Assembly (NCBI GenBank): GCA_031425275.1
Contig: JANPJA010000084.1
Location: 1 to 64,000 of the forward strand
DNA length: 64,000 nt
Direction of reading: 5' to 3'
Source: JAIVGV01 sp031425275
Lineage (GTDB): Bacteria; Acidobacteriota; Blastocatellia; Pyrinomonadales; Pyrinomonadaceae
Below, in pieces: positions 1-8,276 of the stretch. Position numbers and translations under genes: made by a program. Below the pieces are notes generated by a model. The model did no database searches and was not told where the DNA came from. It saw only the letters and a program-made list of their open reading frames with translations. Within the stretch, counting starts at the first letter, position 1, and every line of letters starts with the position of its first letter.

Positions 1-200
1 ACCGTGGCGGGCACACCCGTTCCTGGTGAGGGGACACCCCCCGCGCCCCTCCTCTCCCCTTTCCGGGTTGCCCCGTCACGGCCTTTGGCGGCTTTACAAA
101 GTCGGCGGGAACGGTTTTTATTGTTTGTCCCGAGCCGAGAGCCGGTAAAACGACACGGATAAATTAATTTGAAGGCGCGGCCGAACGACCCGAACCAGCC

Positions 201-1571
201 ATGAAAGTCCACGAAAACGTCCTCGAACTAATCGGCAACACGCCGCTCGTGCGCCTCAACCGCCTGACTGAAGGTATCAAGGCGCAGGTCTTCGCGAAGT
301 TGGAAAACCTCAACCCCGGCTTCTCGGTGAAAGACCGCATCGGCATCTCGATGATCAATGCGGCCGAAGCCGACGGGTCGCTCAAGCCGGGCGGCACCAT
401 CGTCGAAGCCACGTCAGGCAACACCGGCATCGGGCTTGCGCTCGCGGCGGCCGTCAGGGGCTACCGCTGCACGTTCGTCATGACGGACAAGGCATCGGTC
501 GAGAAAGTGCGCTACCTCAAGGCGCTCGGCGCGGACGTGGTCGTCGTCCCGTCATCGGCGCGGCCGGGGACGCCCGACCACTACGTCGCGACCGCCCAAC
601 GCATCGCGCGCGAGACGCCGAACAGTTTCTACCCGAACCAGTACGCGCACCCCGCCAACCCGCTCGCGCACTACCGCACGACCGGCCCGGAAATCTGGGA
701 GCAGACCGACGGCCGGGTCACGCACTTCGTCTCCGGCCTCGGCACGGGCGGGACGATCTCGGGCACGGGCCGGTTCCTGAAAGAGACGAACCCGAACATT
801 CAAATCATTGGCGCGGACCCTTACGGCTCGGTCTTTAAGACTTTCAAGGAGACGGGGCGGACGGGCGAGACTTCGCCCTATCTCGTCGAGGGCATCGGGC
901 AGGAGATCATCCCCGACAACGTCCACATGAAGTACGTCGATGAGATCATCAACGTCACCGACCGCGAGTCGTTCGAGCTGGCGCGGCAGCTCGGCCGCAA
1001 GGAGGGAATCTTCTGCGGCGGCTCGACGGGGACGAACCTCGCGGCGGCCCTGCGCGTCGCGCGGGGGTTAGACGAGACGGGGGTCGTGGTCTTCATCGTC
1101 TGCGACACGGGCGAGCACTACCTGTCAAAGTTCCACTCGGACGAGTGGCTGAAAGAGAAGCGTCTGTTGGAGCCGCAGAAGTTGACGGCCGGGCTCATCG
1201 TGAGCACCAAGGCCGCACACGCGCCGCAGTCGCTCGTGACGGCGCGGCCCGAGACGCGGATCGGCGACGCGCTCGCGAAGATGGACGAGCTGGGCCTATC
1301 GCACATCCCCGTCGTCACGGAAGGGAAGTCGGTCGGGTCTCTGCGCGAGAACCGCATACTCGTGAAAGTCCTCGCCAACCGCGAGCTGCTCGAAGCGTCG
1401 GTGAGCGAAGTAATGGGGGCGAGCTTCCCGCTCGTTGACGTGGACGCGAGCGCGGCCGAAGTCACACAACAGTTGCAGAAGAGTCCGGCCGTCCTGGTCG
1501 AAGAGTATGGCCGCATCACCGGCATCATCACGCGGCACGACATGCTCGACATGCCCTTGAGCGGCAACTGA
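201..1571 (+). CDS. cbs: Cystathionine beta-synthase (PLP enzyme with C-terminal CBS domains)
   Basis: A fold-type II PLP enzyme that would condense serine (or O-acetylserine) with homocysteine or sulfide in cytosolic sulfur amino-acid metabolism. Visible: the PLP lysine at about residue 44 (SVKDR), the substrate loop TSGNTG at 71-76, a glycine-rich phosphate-binding loop (GTGGTISGTG) near 183-192, and a tail from about residue 340 that reads as a pair of CBS domains. The 456-residue length matches bacterial CBS proteins and is about 140 longer than plain cysteine synthase CysK. The CBS tail is what favours cystathionine beta-synthase; the exact substrate cannot be settled from sequence. It stands alone, with a strong hairpin just after the stop. 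I see no strong ribosome binding site before the ATG. Confidence 0.9.
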   Translation: MKVHENVLELIGNTPLVRLNRLTEGIKAQVFAKLENLNPGFSVKDRIGISMINAAEADGSLKPGGTIVEATSGNTGIGLALAAAVRGYRCTFVMTDKASVEKVRYLKALGADVVVVPSSARPGTPDHYVATAQRIARETPNSFYPNQYAHPANPLAHYRTTGPEIWEQTDGRVTHFVSGLGTGGTISGTGRFLKETNPNIQIIGADPYGSVFKTFKETGRTGETSPYLVEGIGQEIIPDNVHMKYVDEIINVTDRESFELARQLGRKEGIFCGGSTGTNLAAALRVARGLDETGVVVFIVCDTGEHYLSKFHSDEWLKEKRLLEPQKLTAGLIVSTKAAHAPQSLVTARPETRIGDALAKMDELGLSHIPVVTEGKSVGSLRENRILVKVLANRELLEASVSEVMGASFPLVDVDASAAEVTQQLQKSPAVLVEEYGRITGIITRHDMLDMPLSGN

Positions 1572-1576
1572 GCGAG

Positions 1577-1612
1577 GGCGGACGGTGCGAGCTTTAGCCC
1601 GCACCGTCCGCC
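1577..1612 (+). terminator. Hairpin after cbs
   Basis: Perfect 13-bp stem GGCGGACGGTGCG (1577-1589) against its complement (1600-1612) with a 10-nt loop, starting six bases after the stop codon. The following T-run is weak (GTTTCC), so it may need help from Rho. Confidence 0.7.
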
Positions 1613-1827
1613 GTTTCCACACACCACAATTTGCCTCTACGCGGTCAAGTTGCCTCCCGGATATCACCCTAACGCCCGCCTCAAGTCGGGGCTAATAGAT
1701 AGTTTTGAGGCCGTCGCGACTCACCCCGGCCGCCGCAAGTCTCTCTAAACCAACTATTTCCACGGCCAACCCCGAGCCGCGCGCAGTTTTTGCGCGGCCT
1801 CAAGTTTTTCTCAAGTGGCCTCCGCTA

Positions 1828-1880
1828 AAGTCTCAACATCGACCGGCGCGCAAGACCCCGCTGTGATGAGTCTGAGACTT
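1828..1880 (+). promoter_or_regulatory. Inverted repeat in the leader of the S8 protease gene
   Basis: AAGTCTCA (1828-1835) and TGAGACTT (1873-1880) form a perfect 8-bp inverted repeat with a 37-nt spacer, ending 17 bases before the protease start. It could fold in the mRNA leader or bind a dimeric regulator. The rest of the 1613-1897 gap shows no credible gene; an Acc/GGAGA-type ribosome binding site (GGAGATCGGCC) precedes the ATG at 1898. Confidence 0.3.
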
Positions 1881-1897
1881 GAAAACGGAGATCGGCC

Positions 1898-4459
1898 ATG
1901 AAACTTGCTAACCAATTATTCGCCACGACCATTGTCTGCCTCCTGTTGTGTCTGACGGCCTCGGCCGCGACGCTGAGTCCCGCGCTCGCGACGCAGCTTC
2001 CGGGCCTGCCGGACGCCGCGCGGCTCGACACCGTCATCATCACCTTCGACACCACGTCCGGCCTACAGGAGTCGCACCTGAACGTCCTGCGCGGCGTCGG
2101 CATCACGGTCGGGCGGACGCTCCCGACGCTCGGGATGGTCGCCGTCCGCCCGACCGTCGGGCAGGTGCGCGCGCTCGCGGCGCGACGCGAGGTGCGCTCG
2201 ATCTGGGACAACGAGCGGCTCCAGTACGACATCAATCACGCGCGCATGGTCGCGGGCGTCAACCGCGTGCGCACCGACGCCGGGATGACGCAGAGGAACG
2301 GCGGGATGCCCGTCTCCGGCAAGGGCGACTTCTCGGTCGTCATCAACGACTCGGGCGTTGACGCCACCCACAACGATCTAAAGTTCGGCCCGAAGGTCAT
2401 CCAGAACGTGCAGATCATCACGGACTCTTCGACCGACTCCGACCTCGACGGCGTCGCGGGCGACGAGGCACAGTTCACGGCTCTGAATGTCATTGAGAAC
2501 GTCCCGAACACCGACCAGACCGTCGGCCACGGCACCCACTGCGCCGGCATCATCGGCGGTACGGGCGAGCGTTCCGGCGCGCTCTACGCGGGCGTCGCGC
2601 CCGGCGCGAAACTCATCGGCTCCGGCCTCGGCGCGGGCCTCCTCGTCCTCGGCGCGCTCGGCACCTACGAGTGGTCGCTCGCCAATCAGTTCCTCTACAA
2701 CATCCGCGTCATCTCGAACTCATACGGCAGCCGCGGCGATTTCAACCCGGACGATCCCATTCACGTCGCATCGCGCGCGGCCTACGAGCGCAACATCGTC
2801 GTCGTCTTCTCGGCCTCGAACTCCGGCCCCGGCAAAGATTCGCTGAACCGCTACGGCAAGGCCCCGTGGGTCATCGCCGTCGCCAACGGGACGAAGGAGG
2901 GCGGCCTCGACGTGTCCAGTTCGCGCGGGCTGCCCCGCGAGGAGCGGCTCGGCGACGACAACCCTTTGAACGATTTCGTCGCCCCGACCATCACCGCGCC
3001 CGGCACGGGCCGCGAGTTCACGACGAGCGAGGGACGACTCACGACCGACATCGTGGCGACGCGCTCGACCTCGAACCTCGTCGCCAACGGCGGCGATTCC
3101 GACGTAGAAATCCCGGCGTCCTACCTGCCCTTCTACACGCAGATTTCCGGCACTTCGATGGCCTGTCCGTTCATCTCCGGCACGGTCGCCCTGATGCTCG
3201 ACGCCGACCCGACCTTGTCGCCCGACGAAGTCAAGTCGATCCTGCGCGAGACGGCGACGCGCGTCCCTAATCGTGAGGACTGGGAGGTCGGCGCCGGGTT
3301 CGTCAACGTCCACGCGGCCGTCGATAAGGTCTTTAACCGCTCGAAGAATTTCGGCACGTTCCGCGAGCCGCAGCTCAACGCGCGGGTGGATGTGAGCGAC
3401 AGCACGCAGGAGTTTTCCATCGCGTACAGTCAGGCCAACTCCCTGACGGGGACGGCGGCCGCGCCCGGCAACTCCACCCGCTTCACGGTCGAAGAGGGGA
3501 CGGACATCCTCGACGTGTTCGCACGGATTCCGCTCCCGCCGCCCGCCGGCAGCGACGACGGCTCGACCGCCAACACGATGAGCATCCGCTTGACCGACCC
3601 GGACGGCGTCACTCGCTTCTCTTCGCCGACCGCGCTGCCGCTGCTGAATGCGGCGAACCGCCAAGTGATCGTCAAGCAGCCGCGGCCCGGCTCGTGGCTC
3701 CTCGAAGCGCGCGCTTACAACACATACGCCGCGCAGCCGACGACCGTCACCGGCGTCATCGTCCGCCGCCGGCTCCGACCCGAAGTGCTCGCCGACATTC
3801 AGGGCCACACACTTCAGGCCGTGATAAACGATGCCCTCAAGGCTCGCAAAATGGACTCCTTCGCCGACGGCACGTTCCGCCCCGACACGGGAGTGACGCG
3901 CGAAGACTTAGCCCGCGTCCTCTCACTCGCAACCCCGCTGCGTCAGACTCTCGGCGCGAGTCCGCGCTTCACCGACGTGACGGCCGACTTCGCGCCCATT
4001 GCCGAGGCGGTAGCGGCGGGCGGCGGGACGCTGCGCGATCTCGACTTCACCTCGGCCGGGCTGCTCGGCACGTCGGGTGCGAGCTTCAACCCGGGCGGCT
4101 CGATCAGCCGGCTTGACCTCGCCGTCGCATTCGTCCGCGCCCTCGGTCTCGACGCACAGGCGCGGCAGTTGGCCGGTTCGACGGTGACGAGCGGGGGCAC
4201 GCCCGTCATCGAGAACAATCAGATACCGTCGGCGCTACGCGGCTACGTGCAGATCGCCATCGACAAGGGTCTGCTCGAAGTTTATCCGGCCGAGGTCAGA
4301 CAGACGGGGCCGGGCCAGTTCGTCGCGCTGCCGGGGCCGCGCGTCGAGCCGGGTGTCGTCGTCACGCGCGCGCAACTCGCCGCGAAGGTCTTGAAGTTCG
4401 ACACGCTCTACACGAACTACGCGAACAGCATCGACAAGTGCGCGCCCTGCCAGTACTAG
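1898..4459 (+). CDS. Secreted subtilisin-like serine protease (S8) with SLH-like C-terminal repeats
   Basis: Residues 1-23 are a clear Sec signal peptide. Residues ~40-105 look like an inhibitor-type propeptide. The S8 catalytic triad is intact: Asp151 (INDSGVD), His211 (GHGTHCAG) and Ser420 (SGTSMACP), with the oxyanion Asn near 308 (SASNSGPG). After the catalytic domain comes a beta-rich P/PPC-like region (~500-620). Then three stretches resemble S-layer homology repeats, the best being FADGTFRPDTGVTREDLARV near residue 655. Expected location is outside the cytoplasm, probably retained on the cell envelope through the SLH-like region. A GGAGA ribosome binding site and the signal peptide fix the start. 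It is monocistronic, with hairpins on both sides. The natural substrate is unknown; a role in nutrient or protein turnover outside the cell is inferred. Confidence 0.92.
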   Translation: MKLANQLFATTIVCLLLCLTASAATLSPALATQLPGLPDAARLDTVIITFDTTSGLQESHLNVLRGVGITVGRTLPTLGMVAVRPTVGQVRALAARREVRSIWDNERLQYDINHARMVAGVNRVRTDAGMTQRNGGMPVSGKGDFSVVINDSGVDATHNDLKFGPKVIQNVQIITDSSTDSDLDGVAGDEAQFTALNVIENVPNTDQTVGHGTHCAGIIGGTGERSGALYAGVAPGAKLIGSGLGAGLLVLGALGTYEWSLANQFLYNIRVISNSYGSRGDFNPDDPIHVASRAAYERNIVVVFSASNSGPGKDSLNRYGKAPWVIAVANGTKEGGLDVSSSRGLPREERLGDDNPLNDFVAPTITAPGTGREFTTSEGRLTTDIVATRSTSNLVANGGDSDVEIPASYLPFYTQISGTSMACPFISGTVALMLDADPTLSPDEVKSILRETATRVPNREDWEVGAGFVNVHAAVDKVFNRSKNFGTFREPQLNARVDVSDSTQEFSIAYSQANSLTGTAAAPGNSTRFTVEEGTDILDVFARIPLPPPAGSDDGSTANTMSIRLTDPDGVTRFSSPTALPLLNAANRQVIVKQPRPGSWLLEARAYNTYAAQPTTVTGVIVRRRLRPEVLADIQGHTLQAVINDALKARKMDSFADGTFRPDTGVTREDLARVLSLATPLRQTLGASPRFTDVTADFAPIAEAVAAGGGTLRDLDFTSAGLLGTSGASFNPGGSISRLDLAVAFVRALGLDAQARQLAGSTVTSGGTPVIENNQIPSALRGYVQIAIDKGLLEVYPAEVRQTGPGQFVALPGPRVEPGVVVTRAQLAAKVLKFDTLYTNYANSIDKCAPCQY

Positions 4460-4481
4460 GCCGGGCATCTAACTCGACGGC

Positions 4482-4523
4482 AACGCGGGGCGCGGGTCTG
4501 AAAAGACATGCGCCCCGCGTTTT
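4482..4523 (+). terminator. Rho-independent terminator after the S8 protease
   Basis: Twelve-base stem AACGCGGGGCGC (4482-4493) and GCGCCCCGCGTT (4510-4521) ending in a short T-run (4520-4523). It separates the protease from the clpS operon. Confidence 0.8.
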
Positions 4524-4628
4524 CGCGCGCGCGAGGGATAGTTTACGCCTGCGCGCTACCGCCCACGCGCGCGTTGTTGGTATCCTATTACTTGGCGGGA
4601 AATTAACGGGCGGGCGAGAGCGAGGCCG

Positions 4629-4964
4629 ATGTCGAGCAGGGACTTTGAGACCAACGAACTGACAGTCGCCGAGAGCCGGACGCGGCCCAAAAAGCCGCGC
4701 CTCTTCAAAGTCCTGCTGCACAACGACGACTTCACGACGATGGAGTTCGTCGTCCACGTCCTGCAAAGCGTCTTCCAGCAGCCGACGGGCGAAGCCTTCC
4801 GCATCATGTTGCAGGTTCACACCGAAGGTCTCGGCGTCGCGGGCGTCTATACTTTCGAGGTCGCCGAAACGAAAGCCGCGAAGGCGTCGGGCCTCGCGCG
4901 CGAGCACGAATACCCGCTGCTCTGCACGGTCGAGCCGGAGGCGGCGGGTGAAGACGTGGGTTAA
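4629..4964 (+). CDS. clpS: ClpS, N-degron adaptor for ClpAP
   Basis: A small cytosolic adaptor that recognises destabilising N-terminal residues (Leu, Phe, Tyr, Trp) and hands the substrate to ClpA. The family core is intact: a disordered charged N-terminus (~1-24), then KVLLHNDDFTTMEFV around residues 30-44, whose Asn-Asp-Asp pair contacts the substrate amino group, and VHTEG near 64-68 with the conserved His. Its 111 residues is the usual size. It is followed after 68 bases by clpA and then aat, the same functional set found in the bacterial Leu/N-degron pathway, which makes the assignment very firm. A GAGCGAGG-like ribosome binding site precedes the ATG. Confidence 0.96.
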   Translation: MSSRDFETNELTVAESRTRPKKPRLFKVLLHNDDFTTMEFVVHVLQSVFQQPTGEAFRIMLQVHTEGLGVAGVYTFEVAETKAAKASGLAREHEYPLLCTVEPEAAGEDVG

Positions 4965-5032
4965 GGGTAGAGGAAAACCGGCTCGCATATTTGCAACCAT
5001 CAACACCCAACTTCTACCACTGACATTTATTT

Positions 5033-7294
5033 ATGATCACGCGAGAATTACAAGCGACTTTGAACACGGCCGTCGAAGAGGCGCTCAACCGGCGGCACGA
5101 GTTCGTCACGCTCGAACACCTGCTGCTCGCGCTGCTCGCGGATCGGACGGCGCGTGAAGTGCTCACGCAATGCGGGGCCGATCTCAAGAGTCTGCACCTT
5201 GAGTTGGAGAAGTTTCTCGAAGAGCAGTTGGAGAAGCTGGACGCGGGCCGGATGAAGGAGATGCCGGAGCAGACCATCCAGTTCGCGCGCGTCCTCCAGT
5301 ACGCCCTGCTTCAAGCCGAAGGGAGCGGGCGGCTCGACGTGGACGGCGGCAATATCCTCGCCGCGCTCTTCCAGTCGGATCAGTCCTACGCCGCCTACCT
5401 CCTCAAGTCGCAGGGCGTCACCCGGCTCGACGTGCTCAACTACATCTCGCACGGCATCTCGAAGGTTAATCACGGCGAGGGCGCGGGCGAGTTCGAGGGC
5501 TGGGCCGAGGGCGACGAGACCGAAGGCCCGGAACAGGTGCGCGACCCGCTCGCGGCCTTCACCGTGAATCTCAACGAGCGCGCGGCCGCAGGGCACATCG
5601 ACCCGCTCATCGGCCGCGGCCCTGAGCTGTTGCGGACGATCCAGATTTTGTGCCGGCGGCGGAAGAACAATCCGATCTACGTCGGCGAGCCGGGCGTCGG
5701 CAAGACCGCCATCGCCGAGGGGCTGGCTCTGAAGATTCATAACAACGAAGTGCCGGAGGTCTTGAAGGACGCGAAAGTCTTCGCGCTCGACATGGGGTCG
5801 GTGCTGGCGGGGACGAAGTACCGCGGCGAGTTCGAGCAGCGTTTCAAGTCCATCATCGCGGCGGTCAAGAAAATTCCTGAGGCCATCCTCTTCATCGACG
5901 AGATACACACCATCGTCGGCGCGGGCGCGGTCTCGGGCGGCTCGATGGACGCCTCGAACATTCTCAAGCCCGCGCTCGCTTCCGGCGAGCTGCGCTGCAT
6001 CGGCTCGACGACTTACCCGGAATACAAGGCCGCCTTCGAGCGCGACCGCGCGCTGGCCCGCCGCTTCCAGAAGATCGAGATCGGCGAGACGACCGTCGCC
6101 GAGACGGTCGAGATTCTAAACGGTCTCAAGAGTTACTACGAAAAATATCACGCCGTCACTTACGCCCCCGAGGCCCTGCAACTCGCGGCCGAACTCGCGG
6201 CCAAGTACCTCCACGACCGCTTCCTCCCCGACAAGGCCATCGACGTGATCGACGAGGCCGGCGCGGCGATGAAGTTGCTCCCCGAGGCCGGGCGGCCCGC
6301 GACCGTCGGCGCGCACGAGATCGAGATCGTCATCTCGCGCATGGCGAAGATACCGCCGAAGACGGTCGCCGGCTCGGAGCGGGCGAGACTGCGCGATCTC
6401 GAAAGCGAACTCAAGTCGGTCATCTTCGGGCAAGATCAGGCCGTCGATCAGATCGTGCGGGCGATCAAGCTGTCGCGCTCCGGGCTTGGCGCGCCGGAGA
6501 AGCCGACCGGCTCGTTCCTCTTCTCCGGCCCGACGGGGGTCGGCAAAACCGAGTTGGCGAAACAGCTCGCGGCCGTGTTGGGCGTCGAGTTTTTGCGCTT
6601 CGACATGAGCGAGTACGCCGAGTCGCACACGGTCTCGCGGCTGATCGGCGCGCCGCCCGGCTACGTCGGCTTCGATCAGGGGGGCTTGTTAACGGACGCG
6701 GTGCTGAAGACGCCTTACGCCGTCCTCGTCCTCGACGAGATCGAGAAGGCGCACCCGAACCTCTTCAACATTCTGCTGCAAGTGATGGATCACGCCACGC
6801 TCACGGACAACAACGGCAAGAAGGCAGACTTCCGCAACGTCGTCTTGATCATGACGACCAACGCGGGCGCGCACGAACTCTCGGCCGGCGGCATCGGTTT
6901 CAGCACGAACGCCACCGGCCGGGGCAAAGGACGCGGGGCCATCGAACGAACTTTCAGCCCCGAGTTCCGCAACCGCCTCGACGCATGGATCGCCTTCAAC
7001 CCGCTCGCGCCCGCCGACATCGAGCGCGTCGTGGATAAGCTCGTCCGCGAGGTCAACGCGCAGCTCGCGGAGAAGCACATCACCGTGCGCCTGTCGGAAG
7101 CGGCGCGGGCGTGGCTCGCCCTCCGCGGCTTCGACCGCACGATGGGCGCGCGGCCGATGGCCCGCCTCATCCAGCAGAAGATCAAAGAGCCGCTCGCTGA
7201 AGAACTGCTTTTCGGCGAGTCGCTCGCGGCGGGCGGTGAAGTAGTAGTTGACGTGCGCGAGGCGGAGATCGCGCTCGACTACCCGAGCGCCTGA
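5033..7294 (+). CDS. clpA: ClpA, ATP-dependent unfoldase of the ClpAP protease
   Basis: A hexameric AAA+ unfoldase that threads substrates into ClpP. Order of parts: double Clp-N repeat (~1-145), an acidic linker (~150-175), D1 with Walker A GEPGVGKT (218-225) and Walker B LFIDEIH, then D2 with a second Walker A GPTGVGKT. A GGIGF loop near residue 621 marks the ClpP-docking IGF loop, which separates ClpA/ClpC/ClpX from ClpB. There is no long middle coiled coil, also unlike ClpB. Its 753 residues equals typical ClpA. It lies between clpS and aat, with 15 bases to aat. No clpP is seen in the window, so the peptidase must be encoded elsewhere. No obvious Shine-Dalgarno precedes this ATG. Confidence 0.96.
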   Translation: MITRELQATLNTAVEEALNRRHEFVTLEHLLLALLADRTAREVLTQCGADLKSLHLELEKFLEEQLEKLDAGRMKEMPEQTIQFARVLQYALLQAEGSGRLDVDGGNILAALFQSDQSYAAYLLKSQGVTRLDVLNYISHGISKVNHGEGAGEFEGWAEGDETEGPEQVRDPLAAFTVNLNERAAAGHIDPLIGRGPELLRTIQILCRRRKNNPIYVGEPGVGKTAIAEGLALKIHNNEVPEVLKDAKVFALDMGSVLAGTKYRGEFEQRFKSIIAAVKKIPEAILFIDEIHTIVGAGAVSGGSMDASNILKPALASGELRCIGSTTYPEYKAAFERDRALARRFQKIEIGETTVAETVEILNGLKSYYEKYHAVTYAPEALQLAAELAAKYLHDRFLPDKAIDVIDEAGAAMKLLPEAGRPATVGAHEIEIVISRMAKIPPKTVAGSERARLRDLESELKSVIFGQDQAVDQIVRAIKLSRSGLGAPEKPTGSFLFSGPTGVGKTELAKQLAAVLGVEFLRFDMSEYAESHTVSRLIGAPPGYVGFDQGGLLTDAVLKTPYAVLVLDEIEKAHPNLFNILLQVMDHATLTDNNGKKADFRNVVLIMTTNAGAHELSAGGIGFSTNATGRGKGRGAIERTFSPEFRNRLDAWIAFNPLAPADIERVVDKLVREVNAQLAEKHITVRLSEAARAWLALRGFDRTMGARPMARLIQQKIKEPLAEELLFGESLAAGGEVVVDVREAEIALDYPSA

Positions 7295-7309
7295 CGCGCG
7301 CCGCAATTC

Positions 7310-8032
7310 ATGCCGCAAGACCAGAGCGAGCAGGAGCCGGCCCTCTTCTTCAAACGGGCGACCGCGCTGATGGAGTTCCCCGATCCGCGCGCGGCTAACT
7401 ACGGCGACATCGTCGCGGTCGGCGGCCAACTGAGGCCGGCGAATCTGATCGCGGCCTACCGCCGCGGCATCTTCCCGTGGCCCATCGAGGGCTGGCCGCT
7501 CACTTGGTTCAGCCCGCGCGAGCGCGCCGTGCTCGACTTCGGCGACCTCCACGTCCCGCGCACGCTCGCGCGCGAGCGCCGCCACACGGATTTACGTTTC
7601 ACCATCGATCAAGACTTCCCCCGTGTCGTCCGCGCCTGCGCGCGCTCGGAACGTCCCGATCAGGAGGGGACGTGGATCACGCGCGAGATTTACGATAACT
7701 ACTGCGCACTCCACCGCGCGGGCCGCGCGCACAGCGTCGAGGCGTGGGAGGGGGACGCACTGGTCGGCGGCCTCTACGGCGTTGACGCGGGCGGGGCCTT
7801 CGCGGGCGAGAGCATGTTCTACGCGCGCCCGAACGCGTCGAAGCTCGCGCTGCTCCACCTCGTCGATCACCTGGCCGCGCGCGGCCTCGGCTGGTTCGAC
7901 ATTCAGGTGATGACGCCGCACATGCAGACGCTCGGCGCGAAAAGCATCGGCCGCGACGAGTTCTTAAATTTGCTCTCCGAGACGCTGGCGCGCGGCCTCG
8001 ATCTGTTCCCCCAAGGACAACCGCTGAAGTAA
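7310..8032 (+). CDS. aat: Leucyl/phenylalanyl-tRNA-protein transferase
   Basis: This enzyme transfers Leu or Phe from charged tRNA to proteins that start with Arg or Lys, creating N-degrons that ClpS then reads. Family hallmarks seen: FPDPRAANYGDIVAVGG near the start, YRRGIFPWP, WFSPRERAVL, GGLYGVDAGGAFAGESMF and WFDIQVMTPHMQTLGAK. The 240-residue length fits Aat. The N-terminal 20 residues are hydrophilic and not conserved, so the ATG at 7370 is a possible alternative start. It is the last gene of clpS-clpA-aat. The operon thus holds adaptor, unfoldase and degron-making enzyme together, so N-degron production and destruction are probably co-regulated. Confidence 0.95.
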   Translation: MPQDQSEQEPALFFKRATALMEFPDPRAANYGDIVAVGGQLRPANLIAAYRRGIFPWPIEGWPLTWFSPRERAVLDFGDLHVPRTLARERRHTDLRFTIDQDFPRVVRACARSERPDQEGTWITREIYDNYCALHRAGRAHSVEAWEGDALVGGLYGVDAGGAFAGESMFYARPNASKLALLHLVDHLAARGLGWFDIQVMTPHMQTLGAKSIGRDEFLNLLSETLARGLDLFPQGQPLK

Positions 8033-8055
8033 ATCGAACGGCCGGGGCGGCATTT

Positions 8056-8193
8056 GTAGGGGCAGGGACAAGTCCGCTGCCCGCGAGCGACCGCGAGGTC
8101 GCTCGAACGATCCAATGACCTTCAACGCCGAGGGTTAACGCGACTGCTTCGCGCCGCCGCGCCCGAATGGGCAGGGACAAGCCCTGCCCCTAC
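8056..8193. repeat. REP/BIME-like inverted-repeat element downstream of aat
   Basis: Outer arms GTAGGGGCAGGG (8056-8067) and CCCTGCCCCTAC (8182-8193) are perfect 12-bp inverted repeats. GGGCAGGGACAAG also occurs twice in direct orientation (about 8060 and 8169). In the middle is a perfect 9-bp hairpin CGAGCGACC/GGTCGCTCG with a GCGA loop (8084-8105). It has the look of a non-coding palindromic repeat element that could act as terminator or transcript stabiliser for clpS-clpA-aat. It fills most of the 240-base gap; I see no gene in it. Confidence 0.6.
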
Positions 8194-8276
8194 GATTTCG
8201 TTCGACGTTGTCGAGTGCATCACTTCATGCCGGATGAAGTATCATCAGTTCAAAGTCTGTGGGTGGTTGAGAGTTG

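Noticed and set aside
552..926. Long open frame on the minus strand inside the cystathionine beta-synthase gene
   Set aside because: High G+C genes leave long antisense frames; the product is Arg/Asp-rich without any family motif, and the plus-strand gene is certain.
2720..3808. 362-codon minus-strand frame inside the S8 protease gene
   Set aside because: Mirror of a well-supported protease with full catalytic triad; translation is low-complexity and Arg-rich, no ribosome site.
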